Notes under the pieces: generated by a model | Databases searched by the model: none | The model's input: the letters and a program-made list of their open reading frames with translations, nothing else | Told to the model about the DNA's origin: nothing | Program-made: the position numbers and the translations under genes | DNA from: Prinia subflava | Lineage: Eukaryota; Chordata; Aves; Passeriformes; Cisticolidae | DNA length: 64,000 nucleotides | Reading direction: 5' to 3' | Assembly: GCF_021018805.1 (NCBI RefSeq) | Contig: NW_026960614.1 | Location: 868,001-932,000, forward strand | Shown here: piece after piece, positions 11,067-22,765 of the stretch | Numbering within the stretch: position 1 is the stretch's first letter | How the letters are laid out: each line of letters starts with the position of its first letter

Positions 11067-14000
11067 CTGCGAAAAGAAACACGAGTCAAATGCAAAAGCC
11101 ATTTCCTTCCTAGCAAAAAGCACCTCTTCATACCAGCTCAGTTTCAAATGCTGTGACAGCTCTCCTGCTGAGACAAAGCACTCCAGAGACAGGTAGGTAA
11201 GAACTCTTTTAGCTTGTTGGCAGAGAGTGAAAATCAACTTGTTCATCCTCCAATTCCCAGCTACTTCAATTAATGATTTAAATTAATTATTTTGTGTCTT
11301 CAGAATAACTGAAGAATTGTTTAGATTGTGGGGATTTATTATGTTTGGAATGGCTGCTGCTTGTATATTGCTTCAACTGCCATTCAACAGAACAAATGTA
11401 TTAATAGCTTGTAAGCAGTAACTAAAACCAGCTTTGACCCCACAGATAAAACAGAATTTAAAAATGCAGCATCTTGATAAATTTTATCCCAACAAACATT
11501 TAATATCTTTGGAACATTTTTCCAGGAAAGGTTAAATTAAACTTACAGTAAACCCAGTTTTTAAGGCTCCACAGCAGTGTATCCATTGAAATGGTATAAG
11601 ATTATTTATTTGACACAAAATTAACTTCTTTCTCAAGGCAATTTTAGTTCTATTGATTCCTAAAGCAAGTTTTACTGGTCATGTCATCACCAGTGTTTCA
11701 ACAGCCAATGATCAGCACTTAATGAATGCGACTGCAGAAATAAACTAAATTTTATGGTCGCTAGAAAAAAAATTTTGAGCTACAGCCCTATAATCCTCAT
11801 GCCCAAAAATCAGTGAGAAACTGCACAGGTGAACAAATCCAAATGTAAGACTGTAATTAGATTCAAATTACAAGAATTCACATTATATCTTTTTGTTTCT
11901 GCTGCTAACTTGGGATGAACAAAAGCTCCCCACAAATACAATTTCTTTAAAACTAACCTGACCAGCAGCACTACCTTGCTGTAAGGACTGATAATCCTAC
12001 TGCACTTCTATGACACACCATTGTCGGAATCCTCTAGTTTAAAACACACCAATTAGACACATAAGTTTTAGACGGCTTTTATGTAGCTGTAAATGAAAAA
12101 CAAATAAAGCTTATACTGTGAAATAAAAGCCAACCGCAACTGGCATAAGCACTGTACTTTCTGCCAAGAAAAATGCATAGACTCTCCTTCTCCAAAATGT
12201 CAAGTACATAGGATCAGACATCATTTACAATTATCCAAGAAGTTTCATTCCACTCATGCCCAGGAGAGATCAAACAGCTGCCAATTGACAGAGGTGGAAG
12301 AGGAGAAATTGAAGGGATCCATGACATGATGTTTAGAGATGAGTTTTGGCTGAGGCCAACAGCCACAATTCTTTTCAGTCTAAGTGTACTGGTTGGCATG
12401 CAAATACAAGCCCAACAGCACATCCTGAAATCCAGGGTCTGAGTCAAGAAAACAGGTTGGAACAATCCTGTCCCACATTACCATAGCCTGAGTTCAATAC
12501 TCAGTGCTAACTAACAGAGAGGGAGAGAAAAAAGACCTACAAATAACCCTATCTTTAATCTCCCTTTCAAAAACACCAGAACTGGTCAGATCTCAGACTT
12601 ACTTTTCACAGTACATTAAAAATCAAAACCTTTTTTTGCACAAAAACAAGAGTTAAAAGTTCTATGAAAGGTAACTTTTGTGATCTAAAATATTCCACTT
12701 ATAACTGTTCTCTGGATCTACAGCAACTCATTTTCCAAGTTCCTTACTAAAAAATGAAGAAGTCAAAACAGGAGGCAGAGGAGAAAAAGCAAGCTGTGTA
12801 AGAGCAAGAGCTTCTCTTTCAGTTTACCCAACAAAGCCATTCTGGGAAAAACCGAAGTTTCTTGCCGAGCTGCAATCTTGCAAAAACAGTATTCTGGTGG
12901 AAACTTCCAAACTAACAGGCAAACCACTGCAACCACCTCAGATTAGTTCAATGGCATTTCAGTTTTATTTGTATGAACACCTAACTCATAGTGTATGCAC
13001 AGTGCCAAGGCAAGAGCTCAGGCTTACCCTTCTATCTGCCCAAACCATGAACTAAATAATTTGTTTGGGGTTTTTTTTAAGAGTCAAGGGTCTAAAAAAT
13101 TCCAATTTACAAAAGGCTGACATTATAAAAATGTCTTGTCTCAGTTACACAATTAGTTTACCTGCTCAGAAACCTCCCAGGGGAGAGCTGCCATACACAA
13201 CCCTTCCATACTGCATCAAAATATAAAATGGGAGCTGTTTCATTGTGATTATGTAAAAGAATCAAAATTACATTCACTTAATATTAAATCACGATGGAAT
13301 AGGCAAGAAGTAGTATTTCATCTGAACTGTAAGACACTGTTAACCATTTTGGTAAAAAAGGTATGAGAGATTTGTTCATCGCTTGATATCCAGTTCCTTA
13401 CAGAAAAATAAAGGGAAAAAATCAATCCACCAGGAAGTACTTATCATGTAATATACTACAGTTTATGAAGCTTATTGTCAATATGCTCTCCCAAAATGCA
13501 GACATACCACTAACAGCAGCACGTGGACCACCTAACAGTTGGACGGAAGCCACACCATGTAGCAGATGGGGAATCTCCCAACTTCTCAACAGCCCAGAGG
13601 AGACAAGAAACAGCCCTCTGGGTTATAAACTTACCCAAACAAAACTGTGCAAGAAAACCTACCTGTCTGAAAGCTTTCACCTGCCCATTGCCTGCCACTG
13701 CCACTTTCTGTCCTGTCAGAGAGCCAGACCTGGCAAACACCCAACCCTCCTGCAAACAGACCTGCCACAGGCTGGTGGCAACATCCAAGCACAACTGTTT
13801 ACATAACACATTGTATTTCTCCCAGTAATGCATACTACAGAAATTAGTATCCAGGAAAATTCCTGGCCACCTGACACACTGTTTTACACTAAATATAAAC
13901 CTTACGTCAAGGTTCCGTGAAATTACCTTCCTGACCAAATTTGCCTGATTGTTCCGAAAGCATTTACTGTTGGACTCATACACAGAGCAGTGATTTATTT

Positions 14001-14294
14001 TGTTCAGACTTGATCCATTGCAGAAATCATCGCGATTGTTATTCGATGTATAAGAACAGCCACAACTCTGACGTTGCGGACGGTGTTTCTCTGCAACACA
14101 GCAGACCTTGGTGAAAACAAAGCGTTAAACCAAAGCCCGTCTTCCTGGGCTTCCTCACACACCTCCACATGTTAATGTTCCCTAAATCCCTCCTAGCCCG
14201 GGACAGCGCTCAGGAGCCCACTTTTCCCCGTGGCGCCGCGGAGCATCCCCGGAGTCCCCGCACGGCCGGGCCGGGAGCTCCCCGGGCCCCTCAC
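11067..14294 (-). other. PABIR2 intron 1
   Basis: A 3.2-kb intron bounded by the exon 1 donor (gtgagg) and exon 2 acceptor. No large repeat is recognised; ORFs of 60-157 codons near 13.5-14.0 kb overlap on both strands and carry no protein signature. The lack of ERVs here contrasts with intron 2. Confidence 0.65.
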
Positions 14295-14730
14295 CTGAGC
14301 CCGTGAATGAGCGGGGCGCTGTTCGACCGCCTCAGGCCGCCGCCGTCGCCCGGGGCCGCGGCGCACCCCGGCGGCAGCTCCAGGTCCAGCTCCATCTTCT
14401 CCTGAGCCATCGCGGCGGCTCCGGCTCCTCCCGCTCCGCCCATCCGCGGCCTCAGGCCGCCGCTGCCCCGGCCCTGCCGAGCCCGCGGGCGGGGGGGCTG
14501 CCGCAGCAGCGAAGCCGCATCCCAGGGCTCCGGGGGCGACCCGTGCCCGCAGTTCCCGCTGATCCTCGCAGCCCCCGCCAGCCCCGGGCTGCTCTTCCCG
14601 CCCGGCCCCAGCGAAGGCGGGTCCGGCCGCAGGGCGCAGGCGCAGCGCTTCGGCTGCGGCCGCTCGGGCACAGCTCTGGTAGGTTTGAGGTGTCTGGAGT
14701 GTGTTTGTTCTCCAGAGCTCTCTCGCCAAG
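14190..14730 (-). promoter_or_regulatory. CpG-island promoter of PABIR2
   Basis: A sharp GC- and CpG-rich island in otherwise AT-rich DNA, covering exon 1, its 5' untranslated region and the start of intron 1. This is the usual architecture of a housekeeping promoter. No TATA box is evident, and the exact start site cannot be read from sequence. Several long overlapping frames here are products of GC richness. Confidence 0.8.
14295..14410 (-). CDS. PABIR2: PABIR2 (FAM122B) exon 1 with start codon
   Basis: The minus-strand ATG at 14408-14410 opens 38 codons plus two bases, beginning MAQEKMELDLELPPG and ending RSNSAPLIHGL, then the donor gtgagg. The opening and the RSNSAPL block are hallmarks of the PABIR/FAM122 family, nuclear-cytoplasmic proteins that bind and inhibit PP2A-B55. 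RSNSAP (residues 28-33) fits a 14-3-3 binding site; in the paralogue FAM122A the equivalent serine is a CHK1 target (family knowledge). Exon 2 carries the VLRTRR block that favours PABIR2 over the other paralogues. The three exons splice in frame, so this looks like a live gene. In birds it belongs to the segment orthologous to human Xq26 (established synteny as I recall it). Confidence 0.93.
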
Positions 14731-15683
14731 GGACACAGCGCTGATCGCTAAATAGCGAAAATACCGCCTCTGAGTTCATACCGAGCTGTTATCGCTTGCA
14801 GAAATACCAGTGGATGGTTCTGTGCACGCCCAGACAGCTCCAGGAATAAAGAATAAAACCAAACGTTTTCAAAATACTTTAATATCAACTTGTGGCCCTA
14901 GCTTATATCTAGAGGAGGTTGTGATGAAACAGGTTGGAAGGTCAGTGCCACACTGGCTGGTGGACGGTGCTGAGGCTCCTAACTCTTGGGAAGAAGTGGG
15001 GGAATCTGGTTTGCCTTAACAGGGCATTAACCATGGAATGGTTTTGTTATAAATGCCAGGACAATTTATTACCAAATTCCATAATTTCGTTTATTAAAAA
15101 TTCAAATCACAAAATTTGGAATCAAATTACAGAATTTTAAGCAATAAACCCCCCCCCCCCCAAACAGCGACACTTACTTGACAGAGTTTCTCCCGGGAAA
15201 AAGAGAGCCAAGGGTGACCCATAGACATAGACCCTGGCTGTCTGTGCCTCTAGCTGGGTACACGAATTTGCCATGTTCGAGGCTTGGTTTTTATACTCTT
15301 TATTCTGCCTCTGGCAATATTTCCCTTTGTTTCTTGGTTAGCTATTCAAACCCAAATCCATCTCCGATCGGATTGAAAAGAGCTCCCCTCCCAAGTCCAT
15401 GTGTTAATGTTCAGTTTCTATGGATCCTTATAGTTGATGAATGTTCGAGATATGGGTGATATTGCTTGATGATCTGTGAAGGTGGCTCCCGAGGTGTGAG
15501 TTGCTGATACCGGCTCATCTCAACAGGTCCCCTCCCAATACTTGAGAAAGCTGCAAAGTCTTTTGTTCCCTTCTGAATGGAGAAACCTCCTAAAACATAG
15601 ACTTTTACCTGATATAAATTTATACAGCTTTATAATTTTCCAATTTACCATAAGAACATGAATTAATCATCTCACGTTTTTCA
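14731..15683 (-). mobile_element. Probable old LTR fragments
   Basis: Upstream of the PABIR2 island lies about 950 bp of mixed sequence with a 14-base C run (about 15150) and several tttatt motifs, suggesting one or two degraded LTRs in minus orientation. The segment 'cacaaaatttggaatcaaat' (about 15110) resembles one near 16690. I cannot define ends or target duplications. Confidence 0.35.
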
Positions 15684-16105
15684 CAGTTTGGATTGGAAAG
15701 GACCTTATAAACCATTTTGATCCATCCCCCTGCCATGGGCAGGGACATCTTCCACTAGCCCAGGTTTCTCCAAGCCCCGTCCAACCCGACCTTGGACACT
15801 TCTAGGGATGGAGCAGCCACAGTTTCTTTGGGAGCCCTGTGCCAGGGCCTCCCCACCCTCACAGGGGAGAACTTCCTCCTAATATCTGTTCTAAACCCAC
15901 CAGCTTTTGATTTGAAGCCATTCCCCCTTGTCCTGTCAATCCAGGCTCTTGAAAATAATCTCTCTCCAGCTTTCTTGTAAATTTCCTTCAGGTACCAGAA
16001 GGCCAGAATTAGGTCACCCTGAAGCTTCTCTTCTCCAGGTTGAACAATCCCAATTGTCTCAGTCTTTGCTCAAAAGAGAGGTGCTCCATCCCTTCATCTG
16101 TTTAT
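15684..16105 (-). mobile_element. CR1 LINE 3' fragment
   Basis: The plus strand reads as the reverse complement of a CR1 3' region: 'ttggattggaaaggacctt', 'ccccctgccatgggcaggga', 'ttccactagcccaggtt' and 'cttctcttctccaggttgaa' appear in the order expected. About 420 bp, minus strand, without the 5' portion. Confidence 0.88.
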
Positions 16106-17191
16106 AGTGAGAGTTTCAGACAGTCTTTAGTGTAATATATGATGTCATTTGTGTTCATGCAATATAAATGTATAAGCATCCATGTTCATGTAATATGATG
16201 TATCGATGGTATAAGTTCAGCCACATTTTAGGAGGAATATGGTAGAAGTCACCCAACCTTGGAAATAAAGTAAAAGGATTAAGAATTGAAAAGCGCACTT
16301 GCTCGAAACTTGGACAAGGACCATGATTTACAACAGAAAGGAGGGTGGCCACGAGAAGAGATAAGCTCACTCCGGAGATGGACTCTGCAGCGACTGACAA
16401 TTATCGCTCGATATGGATCTAGACTTCATCATCTGGGGTGTGCATCCCAATACAAGATTCCCCAAAATCGAATAAAGTATTCATCTCTTCTCGGAAATCC
16501 AATCAACCCTCAGGCAGTGAGGACAGAATTTCATGAATATGGAAAAAGAGTGGAAAAAGGACAAAGAAGTATGAAGAAATGCCCTGTCCGGCTAAAACCA
16601 TTGTTATAAATACATAGCCAATCCATATAAGAAAAATGAATTAAAAAATGAAAATGAATATATGAATTTTATTAATAATTTACAAAAATAAAATTTGGAA
16701 ACAAAATTTGCACAAACTAAAAAGCCACAAACAAAGTCAGTGTAGAGCCAGGGATCGGCACTGGGTGAACCTAGCTTCGGACTCTATCGCACCGGAGCTC
16801 TCCTGTTCACAATTTCAGTCCCAGCAGAGTCAGTTTACATACAGTTTTAGCCGGACAGGGCATTTCTTCATACTTCTTTGTCCTTTTTCCACTCTTTTTC
16901 CATATTCATGAAATTCTGTCCTCCCTGCCTGAGGGTTGTTTGGATTTATCGCAAACAGGGATAGTGCGCTCCTTTTCAACATCTCGCCTATGCCTTATGT
17001 TTCCCTCTAGCTTAAATGGCAAAACTGACTGTTTGTCCTTGGGCGCCGTTCTTGCATCATAACATTATTTTCCCTCTCGAAATGCAAATTTCAAACTGAG
17101 TGCCGTTATAGGTACAGTACCCTTTGGTGCCGTCCTTTTGGCAATTATAAGGGGTCGCAATCTCAAGGCACGGTCCGCACGTATTATCAGG
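16106..17191. mobile_element. LTR-like sequence with inverted repeat
   Basis: This stretch has LTR-like features, including an aataaag near 16474 and tttatt motifs in the other direction, but no recognisable retroviral gene. It includes two opposed arms of about 100 bp (16493-16598 and 16844-16950). It may be two related LTR pieces in opposite orientation, joined head to head. Ends are not defined. Confidence 0.4.
16493..16950. repeat. Long inverted repeat (about 106-bp arms)
   Basis: The arm at 16504-16598 (containing 'gtggaaaaaggacaaagaag') matches the reverse complement of 16844-16938 with a single mismatch over 95 bp. A weaker extension outward runs to about 16493 and 16950. The spacer is about 245 bp. 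A transcript across it could form a long hairpin. Confidence 0.9.
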
Positions 17192-17192
17192 T

Positions 17193-18558
17193 GTCATGGG
17201 TTAGCACTGGCCAAATGCCAGTGCACCCATGAGTGTATGTTTTTCCTAATGAGCTACTGTGAGATGCGGTCAAGAACAGAGCAGAGCAGGCCTAAAACTT
17301 GAAAACAGAGAACAAAACTTTATTACATTACAAAAGAACAGAAATAGAAAGGAAAACTCTAAACACACACACAAAAACAGAAATGAAAACTTCCCAGAAC
17401 ATTTCTTCTCCTCCCCCAATTTCCACCCCCTACACGTTACCCTCCATAGACCAAACCCTTGGGTTTTAAATCAAAAAATCACCACTCAAAAAAACTAATC
17501 TTCAATTCAGCAAGGGAGAGAGGAGTCTCTCTCGCACCACAGATTGCTCCCCAGAAAACACAGGTCCACCCCTTATGGGTTTACATGTCCCCCGTGGCAC
17601 CGCCCGGAGAAGTCTGCCAGGGTGACACTCTCTTTTCCATGTCCAGTGCTCTCATTACTGTCCATGGGTCAAAGCTGCATATAGGGCTCTTTTAAGGATG
17701 CTTGCATGCCGGGCTCTCCCCATCTTTCCCCCGGGGCCGAGGGTTCCAAGAGCAGACCTTCCCTGAGGGCAGAGGGCGCCACCACACCTCCCCCTCTCTT
17801 CTCTGTTCGCTCCACTCTTAAAGTGCCAGTCACTGTAGCAAAAGAAGAGGCAGCTGCATCCACCCAAATGCAGTTTATGTTCAAAAGAGACTCAAGTTCA
17901 GTCTATGGCTAACATTATGCAAGAAAAGTCCAGCTCAAAAAGCCACTCCTCTTCATCTCTCTTCCCATCTGGGCTTATTTTCATCTTCCTTAATTATCTT
18001 GGTCCCAGGCTGTTTCTCTTTCTCTTCTGAAACCACTAGCCATGAGAATCAATGTCTGGGAAAAAGTTTCCTTCTGCCAAGAAAGGGTTAACAGTTCCTG
18101 GCTCCCGGCAGGGTCCCGGACTCGGCACCTCTTTACACAGCCGGGAACTTCTCCTCTCCTCTCCCCCCGCTCTTTCTTTGCTGCTGGCTGCTGCCAATGT
18201 TCGAAACTCTGAAGCAGCAGTCTCTCTCCTTGGGGGATGGGGGGGGGGACGACGGGGGGGACGGGACGGAGGGTACCTCCAAAATTCTCCACCCCTCCAT
18301 CCTGGATGGGGCTGGCCCAGCTCCAGTCCCGTTCTCTCTCCCCCCTGCTGGGGCCCCGGGCCTACCTCAGCCGGGCCACATGGCCCCCCTCCCCCACCCA
18401 GCCTGGGTAGGGGAGGAGGGAAAAGATGCTCCTCTCTTGAAAGCGGAGCCAGAAAAGAGGAAGTCCCTCTGGGAGGCCTCGCTTTTAACCCCTTGTGTCC
18501 TCGGAGGCGTGTCCAACCCCTCAGTGGCCACTAAAGGTGCCAACATTCAAACCTGACC
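17193..18558 (-). mobile_element. Avian ERVL-type LTR
   Basis: On the minus strand the element ends in 'gccagtgctaacccatgaca', has a poly(A) signal (tttatt on plus at 17319-17324) and the tail sequence 'aggcctgctctgctctgttc' seen in avian ERVL LTRs. The upstream end is set at the first TG next to the env-like sequence (18558), but no target duplication was found, so this border is uncertain. The long GC-rich ORFs inside (about 18.0-18.55 kb) are not treated as genes. Confidence 0.6.
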
Positions 18559-18720
18559 ACTGATTGGTTCGACCACAGCCTCTTGAAAAACTCACTTCCC
18601 CTCAAACCAAGACATCGGGATTCGGCCCCTCCATGGTTATCCGATCATCCAGGAGCAGGCCAACCAGCTGGCACACGGCTAGGCTCAGGATCACTAGGAT
18701 TCCTCATGGGTGTACTCCTC
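18559..18720 (-). pseudogene. Possible env N-terminus of ERV D
   Basis: On the minus strand downstream of pol a hydrophobic segment, ILSLAVCQLVGLLLDDRI, resembles a retroviral env signal peptide and cleavage region. It is preceded by in-frame stops and ends at the ERVL-type LTR, so only the start of env would be left. The assignment rests on position and hydrophobicity. Confidence 0.35.
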
Positions 18721-18974
18721 TGCCTACGCCTGTGCCCACTGGGTTGCAACTGAGGGCGAGGGAATCCATTTTCTCAGCAACAGGGGTACTCTTCCGGGGT
18801 CCCATAATTGGATCGAGCCCCGAACCTCCTCTTAAAGGCGCCCCACCTGGATAATTTTACCAGACCTGCGTTACAAGGTACTCTGTTAGTTATCCGGCAC
18901 TCGATCGCCAGGACCTGCGCCCTTGCGTCTAATTGTCCCCTTACCTCCTTTTGGAATACGAGAAACTACTCGTA

Positions 18975-19190
18975 TCAATCCAATTCCAGTAAGCCCAAAT
19001 TTGTGGCAAGCGCTAAGATGAGATTAGTCAGTTCCACCTCTGCTTCAAAACACTTCGTACATAAGCCTTTCAATCTATACCTTCCCTGACAATGTACAAC
19101 CCAGATCTCTTGGCAATAGACACACTTAAAATGAATGCATGGAAAACAAGGACATTCAGGCTTAAGACACCTTATATTTTCTTCAGTCAT
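18975..19190 (-). other. Cysteine-rich short ORF after pol of ERV D
   Basis: A 71-codon open frame between the end of integrase and the env-like start. It has eight cysteines in its first 45 residues (CLKPECPCFPC, CVYCQ, CTKC) and a histidine-containing stretch. I do not recognise it. It may be an overlapping reading of the pol-env junction, an accessory frame or chance. Confidence 0.3.
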
Positions 19191-19199
19191 TTATCGTGT

Positions 19200-20290
19200 C
19201 TTGCAGAGTTTGATCTTCAGATCTCCTGGAGGAGAAGCTACTTTCCACTTGGGTTCTTCTTCTCGTCTTTTCATCTTCTTAACCTGTGACACGTGTGTCT
19301 AGCTTTTCTCAGCCGTTCGAACTGCCGTGTCTGTGGTTAAAAGGACAAGAAAGGGACCGTCCCAATGTGGGGTCAGGGAAACCTCCTTGTAGGTTTTTAT
19401 CAATACTTCGTCTCCCGGTTGTATCTTATGGCTGGCGAATCCCAAGGGGGTGCTCTGCATTATTATCTCCTTTTTCTTAAGTCCTTGCAAGTTCTTATTT
19501 ATGGCTATTAGATACGGCTGAATTTGACCATCTTCTAATCTGGGGTGACCAACAGGCATCCCGTGCTCATAGGGCATTCGGTACAGCATTTCAAAAGGCG
19601 ATAGTCCACTCTAGGAGTGGGGTATCATTCTTATGTTTAATAGGGCTAGAGGGAGACACTTAACCTGTGACATCTTGGTTTCTAGAATTAGCTTAGACAA
19701 CTGAGCCTTTAAAGTTTGATTCATTCGTTCTACCCGTCCTGAACTTTGGGGGTGCCACGGTGTGTGGTAATCCTATCGGATCCTTAAGGTGCCTTCCAAT
19801 TGCCCGATAATTTTTGATGTGAAATGAGTCCCCTGGTCTGAATCTATGTGATCTATTATGCCGCATCGAGGGATGATTTCTTCTAATAAAATCCTGGATA
19901 CTGTTTGTGCCATAGCTCTGGAGCTAGGAAAGGCTTCTACCTAATGTGTCAATTGATCTACACTTACGAGTAGGTATCTATACGTGCCCACCTTGGGTAG
20001 CTTGGTAAAATCTACCTGAACTCTCCCGAATGGGCAATATGCCAAGGGTCGACTCCCTAACTGAGTCCAACAAGACTTGGCCCGGTTAACTCTTTGACAT
20101 ATCATACACCCCTGTACCTCCTATTTTGCTAACTCATAGATTCCCCTACACCCAAAGAACTTCAGGAATTGCTCAGTAAGTGCTTGTGCCCCCCAATGGG
20201 TCTGTTGGTGGAGCCTATGAAGGATTTTTCTGGTGTAATCCCTAGATAAGAGTTCCCTCCCGACTGGTAACTTCAATTTTCCTTCCTCTC
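19200..20290 (-). pseudogene. pol: ERV D integrase remnant
   Basis: The minus strand encodes a gammaretroviral integrase in one main frame, broken by several stops. The catalytic triad is still readable: Asp in VQVDFTKLP, Asp in IDSDQGTHF and Glu in SGRVERMNQ. The C-terminal domain is recognisable from PGDEVLIKTYKE and HWDGPFLVLL (19299-19589), followed by the basic pol tail ending near LKIKLCK. Stops within the core and a degraded zinc domain make it non-functional. Confidence 0.8.
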
Positions 20291-21160
20291 ACCTGCCTCC
20301 TATCTTCTTATACCCTTCAGTCTCCTCAGGGAAAAGATGGGTGGAGTATCCCTGGGTGCTATTTTCCTGAACTTCAGGGGTTTCCACCACAAGGAGTGCA
20401 GCTTTCTTAGCCTCCTGGTCTGCCAAGTTGTTCCCTTGGATTCGGAACTGTATGCCTGCCTGATGTCCCTTTACATGTACAATAGAAATGGCCTCGGGTT
20501 CTTTTATCGCTTCCAAAATCTGTCTGATTAATTCCTCATGTATCAGCCCTTTCTCTCGAGTGCTAACCAACTCTCCTCCCAAATCTTTCCAAATGTATGT
20601 ACCACCCCGAAGGCATACTTGGAGTTGGTGAAAATGGTACCTTTCTTTCCTTTCAGTCTCCTGAGTGCTTGTAACACTGCATAAAATTCGCATGCTTGTG
20701 CCGACCAACCAGCACTCAGAGGTCCAGACTCTACCGCTTCTCTCGTCTTTCCATCTACTATTGCGTAACCTGACTTCCTTTTCCCTTCCACAACTCTTGC
20801 AGATCCATCCACAAACCATTTCTCTCCTTCTTCTAATTCCTCTTCTTCCAAGTCCAGTCTTATATTTGTCTGTAGTTCTACCACCTATGCACAATCATGA
20901 CTACATTCCTCTGATACTTGTCCAAACAGGAACTGGGCGGGATTTCGGGCAGCAGCTGTCCGAAGCTCCAAATCAGGTGAATGAATCAGTATTGCTTCAT
21001 ATTTTAGCAACCTAGCATCGGTGAGCCACTTATTCGCCTTCTGCTGCAGAATACTCCTCACATTGTGACGGGTATATACTACCAGGTGCGCCCTGAAAGT
21101 GACCTTCTTGGCTTCCTCCACTAATAGTGCTACTGCAACTATCACCTGCAAGCAGGTGGG
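20291..21160 (-). pseudogene. pol: ERV D RNase H and connection remnant
   Basis: The RNase H domain is split across frames (20289-20894 and 20543-20884, after a connection piece at 20885-21151). The first catalytic Asp is in FVDGSA and the Glu in ACEFYAVL. The third site, normally Asp in TDSKYAFG, reads TNSKYAFG. The final histidine motif HVKGHQAG is present in the other frame. Frame changes plus Asp-to-Asn loss indicate a dead enzyme. Confidence 0.8.
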
Positions 21161-21260
21161 CCAGACTCAGCTCACGGGGACTAAGAGCTTTGATACATAC
21201 CCCACCGGCTTCCTGATTCCTGCCCCGTCTTGCATTAACACCCCGTATGCTGTATGATTG

Positions 21261-22655
21261 CTAACATCCACAAACAACTGAAACTGCCTTCTTACGTGGA
21301 GAAGGCTCAATACTGGAGCTGTGACAAGTGTCTCTCAACTCTTCGTACTTTGCTTCATCCTGCTCTGTCCACTTTATCCTATCCATGGTTAACTTCTCAT
21401 ACAGAAATTTTACCTTTACACTATAACCCTCAATCCATTGTCTGCAGTACCCCAGAAGTCCCAACAGCTGCCTAACCTCCCTTTTCGACTGCGGGGATAG
21501 TAATGCAATAATTCCCGCAATCCTATCAGGATCTAACTTCTTTTTCCCTTTTGTGAGCCAATGCCCCAAGTACTTTACCTCCTGCTCTGTGAACTGCAGC
21601 TTTGATTTTGACACTTTCAGCCCCTTTTTCCCTAAGAAAATCAACAACGCTATCGTACTTGCCCTTACATCTTCTTCCCTAGGACTGGCGATCAATAGAT
21701 CGCCTACGTATTGCAAAAGTTTTGTTCCCTCCGTTGGAACGAACTGGCTTAACAACTGCCCTAATGCTTGCCCAAACAGATTGGGGGAGTCGGTGAACCC
21801 CTGGGGAAGGGATGTCCATCGGAATGGCTGTATCCTATTTGTCTCCGGATCCTCCCACTGGAAAGCAAAATAATCCCAAATATCTTTGGCTAGGGGGCAA
21901 GCCCAAAAAGCGTCTTTTAGATCTATTGCGCTGTACCAAGTGTCCCCAGGGGAAATCTGATTCAAGAGGGTGTATGGGTTAGCAGCCACGGGGAAGCTTG
22001 TTTTTGTTCTCTGATTCACAGCCCTCAAATCCTGGACCAACCCAAAACTTCCGTCAGTTTTTCTTACTGCTAGAATTGGGGTATTATGCCTGGACAGACA
22101 CGGTTCTAAGATTCCCCGTTTCACTAAGTCATCAATTACGGGCTTTAATCCCTTCCTTCCCTCCATGGAAATGGGGTATTGCTTTATTCTCATGGGTTCT
22201 TCCGCTCTCTGAATTTCTATGGAAATTGGTTCCATTTCTAATCTCCTACCTCCTCCCTGGGTGTGCCAAACTATAGGATCTACCTTATTTTCATCTTCCT
22301 CTGTTAATTTATATAGACTTACTACCAAGTCCGGTCCTTGAACTATTAGGTTTATTCCTAGTGCTACAATCAAATCCCTTCCCAACAGATTGTAATCTGC
22401 CTCCTCTACTAGTAACAAGTTCCCCAAACAAATCTCATTTTCTGATTCTATTTCTACATCTTTAATAACTGGAACCTTAAAGGGCTCCCCCTTTGCTCCT
22501 ATCACCATCATGGTGTCCCTACTCTTTTTGCACCCCTTCGGCAATTTCTGAACCGTGGAACATTCAGCTTCCGAGTCAACTAGGAAGGTTACCTCCTCCC
22601 TATGGGGTCCTATTCTCAATTTTATCAAGGGCTCTTTGGATGTTCTTGACCCCAA
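21261..22655 (-). pseudogene. pol: ERV D protease-reverse transcriptase frame
   Basis: A 464-codon open frame with an aspartic protease followed by RT. The protease site reads LVDSEAEC where DTG or DSG is expected, so the glycine is lost (22569-22577). RT motifs include the YPIS and KGLKPVIDDL entry region, LVQDLRAVN, IDLKDAFW and LPQGFTDSP. The catalytic box is YVGD instead of YVDD (21699-21710), which removes one metal-binding Asp. The frame is long but both enzymes would be inactive. Confidence 0.88.
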
Positions 22656-22689
22656 AATGAAGAGCCCCAGACTTCTCTAATCTCCCTTA

Positions 22690-22759
22690 AATATCTTCAA
22701 ATCTTTCAATATTTTCTTGCAATCCCTCTGAAAATGCCCACTTTTCTTGCAGTAACAGC
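22690..22759 (-). pseudogene. gag: ERV D nucleocapsid zinc knuckle
   Basis: The minus strand encodes CCYCKKSGHFQRDC, a complete CX2CX4HX4C knuckle, just upstream of protease as expected for the end of gammaretroviral Gag. It is separated from the rest of gag by the solo LTR at 22766-23205. Confidence 0.85.
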
Positions 22760-22765
22760 ATTCGG

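Noticed and set aside
13465..13983. ORFs of 113 and 157 codons on opposite strands
   Set aside because: They lie in PABIR2 intron 1, overlap each other and show no recognisable protein features.
14193..14779. ORFs of 150-178 codons at the PABIR2 promoter
   Set aside because: They overlap exon 1 in other frames or strands within a CpG island; only the frame with MAQEKMELDLELPPG is supported.
15150..15164. C homopolymer as a regulatory G-quadruplex
   Set aside because: A single uninterrupted run in degraded LTR sequence, with no other supporting runs nearby.
18052..18556. ORFs of 119 and 160 codons with glycine/proline runs
   Set aside because: Located in the GC-rich part of an ERVL-type LTR; no conserved domain.
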